A stretch of 64,000 nucleotides of DNA from Perca fluviatilis (GCF_010015445.1 NC_053116.1:36457785-36521784), one strand, 5' to 3'; positions 25,689 through 38,649 are shown, numbered from the stretch's first letter. Notes: generated by a model not told the origin, from the letters alone. A program made the numbers and translations.

Positions 25689-27201
25689 CAGAGATGGGAA
25701 GTAACGAAGTACAAATACTTCGTTACTGTACTTAAGTAGATTTTTCGGATATTTCTACTTTACTATTTTTTTTTGTGGCGACTTTTTACTTTTACTCCTT
25801 ACATTTTAACACGAATATCGGTACTTTCTACTCCTTACATTTTAAAAATTGGCTCGCTACTCGTTAGTTTTGTACAAGAGGTCGTAATGTCGGAGAGAAT
25901 AGGCGCGACAGGCGCCCTCACACCGCGAGCGAGCGGCGTCGCACACACAGAAAAAAGTGAGAAAAAGAAAGAGAGACTGCTGTCCGGAGGATAATCAGTT
26001 GAGATCGTGTGTGCGTGCCTTGAGAACTGTAAGTCCGTTATACTTATGTTGTCAGTTCATGTAAGCCTGTTGTTGTATTGGTCTATAGTTCCTGCACAGT
26101 TAAAGTAGGTTAGCTAGTGATTTAGTTGTTTGTGTTCTTCACCTGTTAGCTAGGTTTCACGTTGCTTGTAAAGCATCAAAAGAGAGAAGTTGTCTCTGTC
26201 CGTGTTTTACAGACACACCTGGGGGGGGAGGGGAGGGGGGGCGAAGTTTGAAATTTAAATACGGTCCTAATCTAGTCCTCACTAACAAGTTTCAAATAAT
26301 TTCGCTGGAGTTACCGTTATTATTTTTCACGTGATCAATACCGAATTCAATCTAATTGGATGGGAATATACTGTAGGCTACGTTGCATGTAACGCACCAC
26401 TACAAGACGACTCGACAGATTCGGCGCATTCATTTGCGGCAAATAATTGCAGCTTGATGGTGGTAACGTTAGCACTAGTAGTATGGACGGCGACATGATT
26501 GAAAATGAAGAAAACAGAGATCCCAGAGATTAGGCAGACAAGCAGCAAGACATTCCCAATCATCCCTGGCCTTATCTGAGAGAGATGTTTGAGATAGGCT
26601 AGGAGGCATCAAGTATGACTCCTGGCCAATGTGCTGTGTAACTCTAAAAGTATGGGGAATTCTTAATTAATCTATGTTTAGTAATTCATATTGTAGCCTA
26701 TCCTTTATTTTCTTTCTATATTTGAGCACACACACATACATGTAGATTCCTTTAAATGTTAAGGGGACGATTAAAAAAGAGAAACTGGATCTGTGAATTC
26801 TCACAGAATCACAATTGAATCCATATCTTGCTACTCAGTCAGAATCTTATTAAGCTGGAGTCCCAGTCTCTGTCACAATAATCATATATGTAATGTTTGG
26901 CAGACATCCATTTAAAATGTAGACAATGGCATATAAAGAGCCTGGTTTTTATGTCCACTGAAGTTTCTCATCTTGCACTCTAGTAACGTGTGTGGTCCAG
27001 GTAACTTTGCATAAAAAGTGGTTGTCATTCGCAAGGCTACTTTTACTTTTATACTTTAAGTACATTTCAAAGCCTGTACTTTGTTACTTTTACTTAAGTA
27101 AAGAAGTTAAATCAGTACTTCTACTTTTACCAGAGTATTTTTTAACACAAGTATCTGTAATTCTACTTAAGTACGGGAAGTGAGTACTTTTGCCATCTCT
27201 G
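25689..27201 (+). mobile_element. hAT element, 1513 bp, with transposase N-terminal relic
   Basis: Termini cagagatgggaagtaacg and ttttgccatctctg. The flanking tgtttcag (25681-25688 and 27202-27209) is a perfect 8-bp duplication. From ATG 26483 the + strand reads MDGDMIENEENRDPRD, stop, then DIPNHPWPYLREMFEIG, resembling the N-terminus of hAT transposases before their BED zinc finger. Stops and loss of the remainder make it non-autonomous. Confidence 0.85.
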
Positions 27202-27450
27202 TGTTTCAGCAAGGTATTGCAACTGAGTCATAATTGTGGGTATTGTGACACACCTACACAGCCACAACGGCTGCTGAATGGCGCATGTAGAGTTATGTTC
27301 AGAGGGTGAGTCTGCCTGCTTCTGCTTCTTCTGTTTCAGCTTGTGGTTTGGACTGCCAGGTGCTGTTGAGACTAGTTTGTTACACACTCTGTCCTCTGTA
27401 GAAGTGGCTGCTTTACTACGTAAACTAAGATAGAGATGAGAGGGAGACAT

Positions 27451-27453
27451 GCG

Positions 27454-27512
<59 letters not shown>

Positions 27513-27526
27513 GCGCACACTCACAC
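27451..27526. repeat. (CA)n microsatellite
   Basis: About 70 bp of CA with CG-containing ends. Confidence 0.97.
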
Positions 27527-27544
27527 GCTTAAGGGATTTAGATG

Positions 27545-28920
27545 TTACGGGCCAATAGTCAAAGGCAAATTAACACAATGACTTTCTTCCACCCTCCCCA
27601 CCTGACTGCTCCCTCCACAGAACCCATGCACACACAATGGGATCCATTCAGTGCACGTCATTTAAAGAGGTTTCATGAAAGTGTGCAGTCCGTGGCATCC
27701 AAGATAAAGTGCATGACAAGGAAGTACATGCTGCTGCAAGGAAGAAATGATCGCAATTCTGACAAAGGCCAGACAGGCCGCAAGGCCACACAACCATCAA
27801 AGTGAGAAAGAAATTGCGGGAAATCAAAACTGACCTGTCGGCAGCGACCCACTTGACGTGCAACAGCCTGATCTGATTAGGGGTTACACGGTCCCAAAAT
27901 TGTCAGGCTACCTTAAAAGCAGGGCAGGTGCAGTGGTAGCGACTGTCGTCACCTCTCCCCAAACCCCAAGTCGATCCGTCCACGTAATGTCAGAAGTCAT
28001 GCAGAAATAATTAAAACGAAGAAAGAAAGAGCAGACTTTGAATCCAAAATACAAATGAAACAGATAAAGAACCGAAAAAGCAAAAAGCTGGACAGGAAAA
28101 GGGCAAAAGAGAAAAAGAAAAAAACTTTGAGGCTGTCTTTGTAGCGCTGCACCGTTAGCATATTAAGTGTGTTTTTTATTTTCATCTTTAGTGTTTATTC
28201 TGTGCTTGGAAGATTAATACTATTGTGGGGAAATCTGGGAAAAAGAGTGCACATATGTCCTGCTGAGATTAGAGTTCGTGCCGCGGATGTAGAGTTGATG
28301 CTAAGCTAAAGGCTTATGAAGAACCAGCTTCTTAACACTTTAGCCAATAAAATGTAAAAATATTTTTGGCATTAAAAAAGATTTTTCTGGCCTGGCGGGG
28401 GTTCCCATTAGCCTGGCGGCCTGTATAATTATGGGTAAACAATGATCAGTATGTTGTTTGTTTCATCCAAGGATGGATCTTTTTCATTTTAAGTTTCTAT
28501 GATGTTTGGTCCTAATCCATATTTCTTGCTGAAACATATCTTCAGGGTTATATTTTACACCCACAAGATCCTTTTACTGCAGTCAACATGTCATTCTGTT
28601 GAATAAATAACCCACACACAGCAACAGCAGCAAAACACTTTCCCTGGAGGTTGGATTGTTGAATCTCTCGGGTCTTTATCCCAGGTAAAGTGCTGGGTTT
28701 CGGTTCTGTTATACAGTATCCCACTGTGACTGAGCTGAAAGAGGTTGAAAACCAACACCCTGCTGAAAAAACAAGCCTGCACAAAAGGGACAGAGAAAGA
28801 ACCGGCTTTTCCCATCAAACAGCACCGACGATCAAAACTACCAAGGTTGGGTGAAGTGATACAGTTGGCCAGCAGCATTTCACAGACTGTATGTGGTGTT
28901 CATCGCAGGAAAGTCAAGTC
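27545..28920. other. Intergenic, no gene recognised
   Basis: Mixed composition with A-rich purine tracts near 28060-28120. No splice-bounded frame is convincing. Confidence 0.4.
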
Positions 28921-28921
28921 T

Positions 28922-28949
<28 letters not shown>
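28922..28949. repeat. (CA)n microsatellite, short
   Basis: Fourteen CA units. Confidence 0.95.
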
Positions 28950-28954
<5 letters not shown>

Positions 28955-29390
28955 TCTTGTAACGCTGATCTATGATGAAACAGGATAAAGACAATATGAA
29001 TAGGTTTCTCAGAATGTGTGCCAAGCCTGCTGTTCTCTGTCTTGAAGCCAAACAACTGATATGGTTTTATACTTTTTTTTTTATTGAGACAAGAGAGAAT
29101 CAAAGTGTGACCGCCAAAGAATAACATTGGAAACTTCAATCTCTTCATAGACACAAACCTTCATCGTTTGCTCCATATCACTGAATTGCCTGGCAGAACC
29201 GATGCTGCTTTGGTAGCAGTACACCGGGGAGTAAAGCTTGATTTATACTTCTGCGTAAAATCTACGCCGATGCTACGTACGTAGAAACACGAACCTACAT
29301 CAGACCCTACGCCATAGCCTGACGCGCACCTCTCGAAAAATTTAACAACACGTCTGGGCGACTTATTAAAAGAGTAAGAACAAAACTGAA

Positions 29391-29834
29391 TTAAAGGTCC
29401 CATGACATGGTGCTCTTTGGATGCTTTTATATAGACCTTAGTGGTCCCCTAATACTGTATCTGAAGTCTCTTTTATATAGGCCTTAGTGGTCCCCTAATA
29501 CTGTATCTGAAGTCTCTTTTATATAGACCTTAGTGGTCCCTGAAGTCTCTTTTATATAGACCTTAGTGGTCCCCTAATACTGTATCTGAAGTCTCTTTCC
29601 CGAAATCCAGCCTTGGTGCAGAATTACAGCCACTAGAGCCAGTCCCACAATGAGCTTTCCTTAGGATGTGCCATTTCTGTGTCTGTAGCTATTGAAGAGG
29701 AGAGAGGGGGAGCAAGGTGAAGGGTGGGGTGTGGCCTTGACCAACTGCCACTTTGCTCGCCATAGGCCGGCTGGGAGAACTCATATTAATTTTAAAAAAC
29801 CTCAAGTGAAATGTTCATGCCATGGGACCTTTAA
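29391..29834. mobile_element. TTAA-flanked MITE with internal tandem repeat
   Basis: TTAA at both ends with inverted termini aggtcccatgacatgg and catgccatgggacct. Internal units containing accttagtggtcccctaata recur four times at 29430-29600. Confidence 0.85.
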
Positions 29835-30720
29835 AATCAGTTAACAAGATTAACATATTGCTCAGCAAAGATATTGCGGTAAAAAAGAAGAAATAAAACC
29901 CCTCTCCAGAGACCCGAGGCTTTACTCCACCAACAGACATTTGAGAGTCAAAATGCAAGTTATCTCACGGCTCATTTCCAAGTCAGATGTGGTTTTCCAT
30001 TCCATATGGTCAACCAGACGATACCAAACAGTCGGCATGTGGGCAACGTATCTGAAAAGGTCACCATGACTCACATCCAGATGCACAAACGAAAAGTAGG
30101 AAATTATTTGGTAGAGGAAATAAAATAAAACGGCAACTCTGAAAAGGTCAGGAGCTGGGTTTCAAACTAACAAAGACACTGGGATGTTGGAGTTTCCCCT
30201 CATATTCAAAGAAAGAACCAATTGTGTGGTCTTCTATGTCTCAGAATGTAAATGTAATTCTGTCGTGTTTGAACCTGCTGTCACTTTTATCTACATGTGC
30301 TGCAGTGGTAATTACACCCTTCAGACACATAAATTGCTATTCCCACTACTCAGTGTTTAAGATGTGATTGATTTTGTAATGTAATGACTGCAGGGTGGTG
30401 TCACTGCACATGCTGCCACTTGTGAGTTTGCCAATGAGCTGGCAGACTAACAGTCTAGTTCTAGTTATTTAAATGAGCATTTTAGTTGATGGTAGTCAAA
30501 CTTCGTAAAAACGCTGAACATTGCTTTACGGACAACAAGAACAATCAGTGCAGTAGTAATAGACAGTTGGTTAAGGACAAATTCAACACTTTGGGAAACA
30601 CCTTGTCCTCTTTCTTTCCGAGAGACTCCGTGACTTGCACCACCTGTGTGAAAGTCACAGGTCTGCACGTCACAAGCAAGTCTCAAGTCACTGTGGTGTA
30701 GTCTAAATCGAATATGTTTC
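29835..30720. other. Intergenic, no gene recognised
   Basis: No inverted ends, RNA structure or splice-bounded frame was seen. Confidence 0.4.
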
Positions 30721-30725
30721 ATTTA

Positions 30726-31812
30726 CGGGATTGTCACGGAATTTACGGATGTCCGTCACCTTCCTCTTTCTTTGTGTTGGGGTTCTTAACTCCGGTGGAT
30801 TTCTGAGGACTATGGTTAACTGCTCCTCAGATCTCTGCAGGGTAAATCCAGACAGCTAGCTAGACTATCTGTCCAATCTGAGTTTTCTGTTGCACGACTA
30901 CGAACGAACACATGTTCCACCAAAACAAGTTCCTTCCCGAGGCTATTTTGCAGCGGCACCGTTGCTCTCCTGGATCTCCTATCCAGGAATGTTGTGTGGA
31001 CTAGCCAGACCTTCCTCCGCAGCGCTGTGCAGGAAGGTCTGGCAATGCTGAGTTTTTTTGTGATTGTTGCGGGGAAAAATCCTTGATTATGCGGCACGTT
31101 TTCTTAAAAAATGCGATGGAATATGCGGGATATATATGCAATTTTATGCGATGAAATTGCAGGAACTTGCAAAAAATGCGGGAACTTGCAAAAACTGTAG
31201 AGAAGAAAAAGTGATTCCCCCAACACCCTGCTTTTTTTAAACTTAATTTCCAAAAATAGTTTACAGATATTCAGTCATTGCAATAAGTAAACAAATAGGA
31301 TACAAAAATATATACAAATAATATAATATGAAAGTAAAAATAAAATAGTCTAAACAGAGGGAAATAAAAGATACAAAAGAGACAGACTTTCAAAAATCGT
31401 TAATAATATAGACAGCAGGAGCACTTAAAGAAAGAAATTTGAGTAGACATCAGATATTAAGATAGCTTTCTTATTTAATACCAATGCTTTTTGATGATGT
31501 TCACGTCGCGTAATTACGTCACTTCATAACGTTCCCATGGCAACAGGGGAAAATGGCTGCTCTTGTGTGAAGTAAACGCAACATTTTTTCAACTTTCTGT
31601 TAAGATATATTGTGTGACTTTTTTGCAACGAAAATGCGGGGATTATGAAATCATGCAAGCACCGCATATTTTGCGTGGAAATCGGCAATTTATGGGGCTA
31701 AAGTGCGGCATATTTGAAAAAATGCTGCCCCTGCATGAATATGCGGACTTTGAATGCTTATTCATTGAATTATGCGATCACATAATCGCGTTTTTCTGGA
31801 GGGACTGACTAC
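30726..31812. mobile_element. F1 copy interrupted near its end by a second element
   Basis: F1 sequence (inverse orientation) runs to ggtctggcaatgc at 31045. The last few F1 bases (gactac) appear after 31805. Between them lies a ~750-bp element rich in tgcgg/ccgca motifs (for example gattatgcggcac near 31085). Confidence 0.65.
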
Positions 31813-32224
31813 TGTGGTGAGAATCAAGCAAGTCAAGTCTCTGCTATAAGTCAAGCAAGTCACAAGTCAAGCGGAACGTGAGGTAGCTCTGTTTGTTCGG
31901 TAAAGTTGAAAAAACTCACCGTTTACTATTAATTTCAAACAGGACCTTTTAATTTTCAAAAAGTCCTTCCTGTGTTTGTTTGACCCATCCAACATCCGAA
32001 CCTTCCTCCTCACATGGAAAGGTGGCACTCTTACAGTATATATATCGTCACCTTACTTCCTGCTTTGCTCCCGTCTACTATGGCCATGAGAGGGCGCCGC
32101 CACTATAAACGTAAATATAGGTCGTAAATGCTTGAACAAACAACTTATGTGGGCATTTTTCAGGGGAGGACAGTCTGCCCGTGCCCCAGTATATTTACAC
32201 CCCTGCATCCTTGTCGTTTCTTCA

Positions 32225-32400
32225 CTCAGGCTTCTCCGTGCTGGACCATCGGCTGTCCTGGGAAAGGTTTTTTAGTGAGTTTTTCCTTATTGAGGGTCTC
32301 AGGACGAAGGGTAATCGTATGCTGTACAGATTGTAAAGCCTCTCAGATAAATTTGTGATATTGGGCTACTGAAATAAAATTGACTAGACTTGAAATGTAA
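32225..32400 (+). mobile_element. Retrotransposon 3' tail
   Basis: gtgagtttttccttattgag, gtatgctgtacagattgtaa and aataaaattgactagacttg form a tail I associate with widely dispersed fish repeats. No coding remains. Confidence 0.5.
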
Positions 32401-32929
32401 ATCACCCGCTATTTGATATTCATTGGAATGAAAGAGGGCAATAAAGTGTGATCCAATCTACGGAGAAAGATGCAAATGAAACGTCACACATTTTGATGAA
32501 TTCGACACTTTGAATAATTTAATAACTGGGAGGACTAAGGTCTCATATGCAGTCAGAGAAAGCATTAGTACTGAAACATCGTTTCCAACAAATCCTCAGT
32601 GGTCAGTGGTCAGTGTGTAAAAGCTTCCTTTTTTACCTTTGATACATTTATCTTATCGTCAACAAACCCTGTGAACACAAAAAAGACAATGAATGTATCC
32701 AATAACAAGTATTGTGTGTGTGTAGCCTGACATATCTTCTTTATCTGTGTTATTGTTGTGAACAACACATCAATAAGCCGTCGTTTCGTGTGATTAAAAA
32801 CTATAACAGGAAACTATATATTCAAACTATAAACTTGTGAGCTGTTTGTAAAGAGTTAACGCTGGGCTTGGGGCTGAGTGACAAAGACAGGGTAGGGAAG
32901 ACGGAAAGTATTAAAAGAGACCAACACTG

Positions 32930-33550
32930 AGTACGTTTACATGCCCACTAATATTCCACTATTAATCCGAATATGAAAATATTCAGAATTTGATATAGGT
33001 CATGTAAACAAGCATATTCTGGTTGGATATTCAGAATAAGGCCTTGTCCGAATATAGCATTTTACGATTAAGACGTGGGATATTACAGTATTATTCAGGC
33101 ATTCTTTGGACATTTATGTAGCACATTCGGAATATGCGTCTCAATCGTGGGTTTTTACCGCAGTTTACGGCGTCTTGCCTGTTAACGGCTTATGGTCAGC
33201 TCAAAAAAAAAAAAAAAAAAAAATTGCACCGGGCCACACCAAAAAAAAAGGAGAAAGGGGGAAGAAGACACAGCTATTTTGAAACATTATCAAAGACTTG
33301 GATATCACTAGTTTTTTGGATATGCGCACACATCGCTGGTTGAAGGAATGAAAGAGGGACACTGTGTTTGCACAGTCCAACAAGTCCCCCGCCACTGGAA
33401 AACTTTGAAAAAAAATCTTATTTTGCATGCCTACATGTAAACGGGACTATTAGTGGAATATTCACTTTCATTAACCACGTAAACAGCTTAGTCGGAATAT
33501 CGTCTTTTTCGGAATAGGGGCACATTATTATGTGCATGTAAAAGTAGTCA
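32930..33550. mobile_element. MITE with GTTTACATGC-type ends
   Basis: Left gtacgtttacatgcccacta and right ttatgtgcatgtaaaagtag are roughly inverted. An inner pair, tattcagaataaggcc and cggaatatcgtctttttcgg, also mirrors. No coding. Confidence 0.55.
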
Positions 33551-34545
33551 TTGTCACATTTGGTCCGCACAAGGAATTGGGTAATTATGAGAAAATGTAG
33601 AAGGACGACAAACTTTTGTCTTTTAACTTTTAGTCCTCTCCTTCGACCGTGGTCTGGAGGTGATTTCACACCTAATGAGAGGCAAAATGTAAAGCGCTTT
33701 TTCTGGTAAGGTAGAAAAGCGCTGTATAACTGCCGTACATTTACCATTTACCATCGGATGAGTTGTTCTAGAGAACGCTTCAGACGGTCACGTCACCCAA
33801 CAACGCTGCAAACTGCAACACTGGGAACCAAGCGTTTTATAACTGCATTTTCTGTTTTCTGTTTTCTGCTTTAAATTGACACCTGCCAACCCCCCTAAAT
33901 GTTGGTAAAAATGTACTTTGGCGGGTAACATTGTAAACTTACTAGCTAATTTGGCCGGTGATGAATGAAGCGAACAACACTGCGTCAGTTTGAACGAAAA
34001 CAGAAAACAAGTCAGTGTTTCCAGATTGGTCTCTTTTCTGCCATGAAATTTGGTGCGTTTGGCTTGGACACCGTAATCTTTATCTGGCAACGCTGTTTGT
34101 AGTACTAATCCTATATTTCCCATGAATCACTATGTTCTGGTGCTTCATATTACCATTGGCTACGCGCCTAGCGTGCGCCTAAAAAGTCATATGTAAAATA
34201 CATATTCAGTGTGTGGCAGGGCTTCTCACATGTTCTCAGTCACTGAGAGACTCAGACAGACTACTTACATTAAGCAAAGGGTTAAATAAGATTTACTGGG
34301 AGTACATGTGTCTGCACTGTGTGATGTATGACTTCCCCACCCCAGGCACTGCAAGGTGAGGAACTCAGGAGTTACAGTAGATGGAAGATAAATATGTCAA
34401 GTTGGAAAAAATGCACTTGAACAGCATTCTTCAGACAAGATAATTCATTTTATGTGCCTGTATCCACACTCTACTACACGTAGTAGGAACATTTAAGGTC
34501 TCAGTATGCCTAATGTTAACTGTGAGGTGTAATTCAACCATATTA

Positions 34546-35548
34546 GGGCCCTATCTTGCACTCAGCACAATTGCCTTTGTACCCCGACGCATGTATCGTT
34601 CCTATTTTGCACCCGACGCACTCCGGACTTTTCCCTCCAAAGACGCACGTCGGTAAATTAGGGAATGTATTTGCGCTCCCGGGGGCGGTTCAGCGAAAAG
34701 AGGAGGCGTGTTCCGGCGCAAATGTTCCCTGGTGCTATTTTGCAGTTTCAGAAAACAATTCTGCCACTGACCAGGAAAAACCTGGCCTAAAGTCAGTGGC
34801 GCTAGTCTAAAGTCAGTTATTCAGATGCTATTTTAGGGGCGCGTGCTTGGCCATAATGTAGCGTGTGCACAACGCGCATACACTTTGCTTCCCTCATCTA
34901 CAAGGACGCAGCAGTTCCCATTTTTGCAAACCATACATAATTACAAGGGAAAATATTACTGAAAATGCGCTTCAGGTGTTTGGATAGATCAGCAGGCACT
35001 TTACAGTACAGTCCTCAAAACGTCCCAGCATTCTTTGTGGCTTGTTGTGTTTTACACAACATTTCCATGAATCATGGATGTGTTGATGACATAAATGAAG
35101 AAATATTAGTGTGGCAATGCGCGATGCGCTCCTGGTGGAGCAGGTGGACAGAGATGGAGTGGGGGGAGGAGGAAGGGGCACAACAGGAGCAGGTGGTGCG
35201 TTTGGAGGCCCACGCTCCATGGCTGCAGCAATCCTCTCCAGACTTGAGGAGATGCGCCCGAGAGGCTGCAGCAACATCGCCACCCGGACAAGACGGGCAT
35301 TTATTACATTGCCGCATTCCGGACAGCTCCCGCTGGCGTGCGCCAGGCAAATCCGCCGTTATAATAGCAATCCGCCATGGAACAAGCGCGCCTGCTCTTA
35401 AAGGGAATGTGAGATGACGCTCTGATGGGTTTATTGCACGTTATTCCCAAACCACACCTAGCTACTTCAGACCAACCCATTTCAGACCAACAGCGCCCGA
35501 GATACGCCCACAAAGCTACTTGCGTTTCAGATCGTTAAAATAGGGCCC
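34546..35548 (+). mobile_element. PIF/Harbinger element with HARBI1-like transposase C-terminus
   Basis: Ends gggccctatcttgc and aaaatagggccc are inverted, flanked by TTA on both sides (34543-34545 and 35549-35551), the usual Harbinger 3-bp duplication. The + strand at 34965-35110 encodes RCLDRSAGTLQYSP and VACCVLHNISMNHG, matching the C-terminal end of DDE transposases of the HARBI1 family. The catalytic core is missing. Confidence 0.85.
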
Positions 35549-35734
35549 TTAGTGTTTATATCTGTTCCAAACGGCCACACCTTGAAGGTGAAAAGCCTGC
35601 CATCACAAAGAGTGGGTGGGGTTGGAAAATGGAGGCTATATCATAAATATTGATAACTGTGCACACTTTTAGACCATCTCTCCTCAGTCTCCTCCAGTCA
35701 TTCATGGTGTTGCACTGAGTTGTACACACAGAAA

Positions 35735-36174
35735 GTAGTCTCGCATTGCCATGCCTTTGCGCTGCAAAGGAGGGTCTGGCTAGTCCACACAGCATTCCTG
35801 GTTGGGAGAAAAACGTGCTCTGCTTTATTGGCATTTCTTTAAACCAATCACAATCGTCTTGGGCGGCGTTAAGTGCCGGACGGAGCCACGGTGCCTCTGC
35901 AAAATAGTCTCGGGAAGGAACTTGTTTTGGTGGAACATGTGTACGTTCAAAAGTTGTTTTAGTCGTGCAACCGAAAACTCAGATTGGACAGATAGTCTAG
36001 CAAGCTGTCTGGATTTACCCTGCAGAGATCTGAGGAGCAGTTAACCATAGCCCTCAGGTTAGAACCCCAACACTAAGAAAGAGGAAGGTGACGGACATCC
36101 GGCCGAAATGAGGGACATCCGGCGGAACCTGAACAATCCTGGAAATGAAAATGAAACGTCAACGATATAGACTA
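35735..36174. mobile_element. F1 transposon copy, 440 bp
   Basis: Starts tagtctcgcattgcc and ends cgatatagacta. Shares ggaaggaacttgttttggtg and gatttaccctgcagagatct with other copies. No clear target duplication. Confidence 0.75.
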
Positions 36175-36685
36175 CATGACAGTTAAGTTTAGCGACCTTT
36201 ACAGTTAAATTTACCAGAGAAAAGGTTACTGGGAGTTGGGTACCGATCATCTGGGAGATGTTGGTCGTTTCAGAGGCTGTTGCAACTAAGTTTAGCCGAC
36301 AAAAGGTGACTGTGAGCCGGCTACAGAACAACGTGATGTTATAGTCGTTTCAGGGGCAATTGAGTTTAGCTAACAAAACGTTGACCCTCAGGCGACTATC
36401 AGTTACTATCTGAGTGAAAGTCTTGTGTTCTCCCCACAACACGAACTCCGCTCCCCTGCTTGAAAGCCCTAGGTTTTTTTTTTTTTTACAATCCACCCAT
36501 CCATCCACCCAGACAACCTCCCTACGCAGACAAGAGTGGTCTTATCTAGCAGCAGTAAATGTGCATATAGCAATAAATAAGTGGAATACATACAAATTAC
36601 AGTGCTTTACTTTTGTGTAGCTATATGTACAAATGGTTCATGAGAACAGGAGGATATTGCATGCTCTTTGTGTTTGCAAGATGAA

Positions 36686-36688
<3 letters not shown>

Positions 36689-36766
<78 letters not shown>
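36689..36766. repeat. (GT)n microsatellite
   Basis: A near-pure GT run. Confidence 0.97.
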
Positions 36767-36767
<1 letters not shown>

Positions 36768-36871
36768 ATGATCAATAACACAGCTGATGCAGATGTTTCC
36801 TCAGGTAATTAAATAACTTGCTCTGTGTCTCCTCAGCAGGTGTCACCTCCGTTTATTTGATTCTTTCCAGT

Positions 36872-36876
36872 TTTGT

Positions 36877-36922
<46 letters not shown>

Positions 36923-36990
36923 CTTGTTTTGCCCGTGAGTGTGTGTGGGGGTTTGCCTGTGAGTGCGTGTTTGTGTGTGTGTGTCTCTGT
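36872..36990. repeat. (GT)n microsatellite, interrupted
   Basis: A GT run to 36920, then impure repeats. Confidence 0.95.
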
Positions 36991-37671
36991 GGGGTCCTTT
37001 GAGGATGTCCCTTTACAAACAACCTGATACCTGATTCCTGTATACTCTATTGTTATTTTGTTCTGTGTACTCAGTTTAGCTTCACCAACACAGCTTAAAT
37101 GATGATTATCTTATTATGATTCCTACTAAATGTTGTTTCACAATGTGAAGTAGTACACATCTCAGGGAAACACTAAATTCATACGCTGCATTACTTGCAC
37201 AAAAACAGTCCGATTGAAAGTATAAAATACCAGCATTTGATATTTATGTCTACAGGGATTAGGGATATTCAGCAAAGGATGTCCTCAAACGACTGGAATG
37301 ATAAACAGTGCCACAGCAACAGTAACTGTGATGGCATACCGTTGTGATAACTCCACACAATGTTTATCTGTTATCTTCATCTCGACTCACTTCTGTTGGC
37401 CTCAGGGCATTTTCACACTTTGGTCCATTTCAGCCCTCCAAAAGAACTCAGCCCTATTAGTGTTAGCATTTCTTGTGCATATGTGATCACTCCAACGGGA
37501 CTCAGAACCAGACCCCCTCGGTAGATGGTCCGAGTACGATTCGCTTCACCTGTGCATTGGAAACACAACACGCTTATGGGTTCATTTCCCCTTTCGCCGA
37601 TGTATTTTAGCCCTGAGGACCCCATCAGAAGCTAAAGTGGACCAGAAAGAGAACGGAGTCCTCTTTCTGTT

Positions 37672-37868
37672 CTTTTTTTATAAGATCATTTGTTGGGCTT
37701 TTATGGCCTTTAATTAACTGGCTAGCTTGAAGACAGGAAAAGGGAGAGGGGGGGGGGGGGTAACCACATGCAGCAAAGGGCCGCGGGCCGGATTCAAACC
37801 TGGGCCGCTGCCAAGGACTCAACATACGGGGCACACACTCTACTGGGTGAGCTAGAGGTGGCCCCAAC
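37672..37868 (-). mobile_element. tRNA-derived SINE (minus strand)
   Basis: The minus strand begins ggggccacctctagctcacc, with A-box-like tagctcacccagtagag, and has B-box-like ggtttgaatcc about 50 bases later, the spacing of an internal RNA polymerase III promoter. A C-rich run (plus strand G-run at 37749) and an unrelated tail follow. It does not fold as an intact tRNA, so I call it a SINE. Confidence 0.7.
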
Positions 37869-38126
37869 TGTTGGGTACAGAGCTCCGCGTGAGCACGGGC
37901 TTTTATGACTGTCAATAGCTACTCCGCTGCGCTGTGGAGTAATGTCTGGCTATGTGAGACTAGCTTCTAGTGACACTGTGGTGGATGCTGCAGTCTCAAC
38001 CTGGCAACCTCCGTGAACTTCGAGTCTGGGGAGTAGGGGGTGAGGGAGACGACTCTCTCCAGTATTTTGAATTTGGACTGCAGTAATTATTTTAAACACA
38101 AGCTGTCAGTATTACATATTGCACCT

Positions 38127-38648
38127 TTAAAGGTCCAGTGTGTAATGTTTTTAGTTGTTCAATTCCAAGTATTCCTATTGGCTTGAAATTTTACATTTGC
38201 ATGAACTGGGGTAGACGCTCCATATTCATGCGCCATCTTGAAATACGTTAGCTGGTAAGGGACATACAGGACATACTGCTCCGCCTTTCGCGTTTTCGCT
38301 GTCATATGATAAACTCACAGCTGCTGCTAATGCTGCTAACGGGTATCATAGCTTCCCGGCCCCGGCAAGTTTTGAAGAAGGAAACATGGAGGACCACACG
38401 TATTCAAAATCCAAATTTCAGGAACAGGAGTCTTCTTCTTCATTGCCCAGAAAAAAAAAATTTAAAACGAACAGACCTGATCCCCAGAGGGAAAGTTGGA
38501 TGAAGACGTGGATGACATCTTGGCTTTTTGAAGCGTGAAGGCTACCGTAGCTGTAATACGTACTTTGAACTGCGTGGCGCGAGAGAGTTGATTGCGATAT
38601 ATGATCTCAACGCTAGATGGGAGAAATTCCCACACATTGGAACTTTAA
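38127..38648. mobile_element. TTAA-flanked MITE, 522 bp
   Basis: TTAA at both ends with inverted aggtccagtgtgtaat and cccacacattggaactt. A short frame on the + strand (38306-38503) has no recognised domain. Confidence 0.8.
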
Positions 38649-38649
38649 G

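Noticed and set aside
34965..35417. A host gene encoding a HARBI1 protein
   Set aside because: Only the last ~50 residues of transposase similarity remain, within a TTA-flanked Harbinger element. The rest of the frame is unrelated.
37780..37868. A functional tRNA gene on the minus strand
   Set aside because: A and B boxes are present but no acceptor stem or anticodon arm pairs convincingly; it fits a SINE head.
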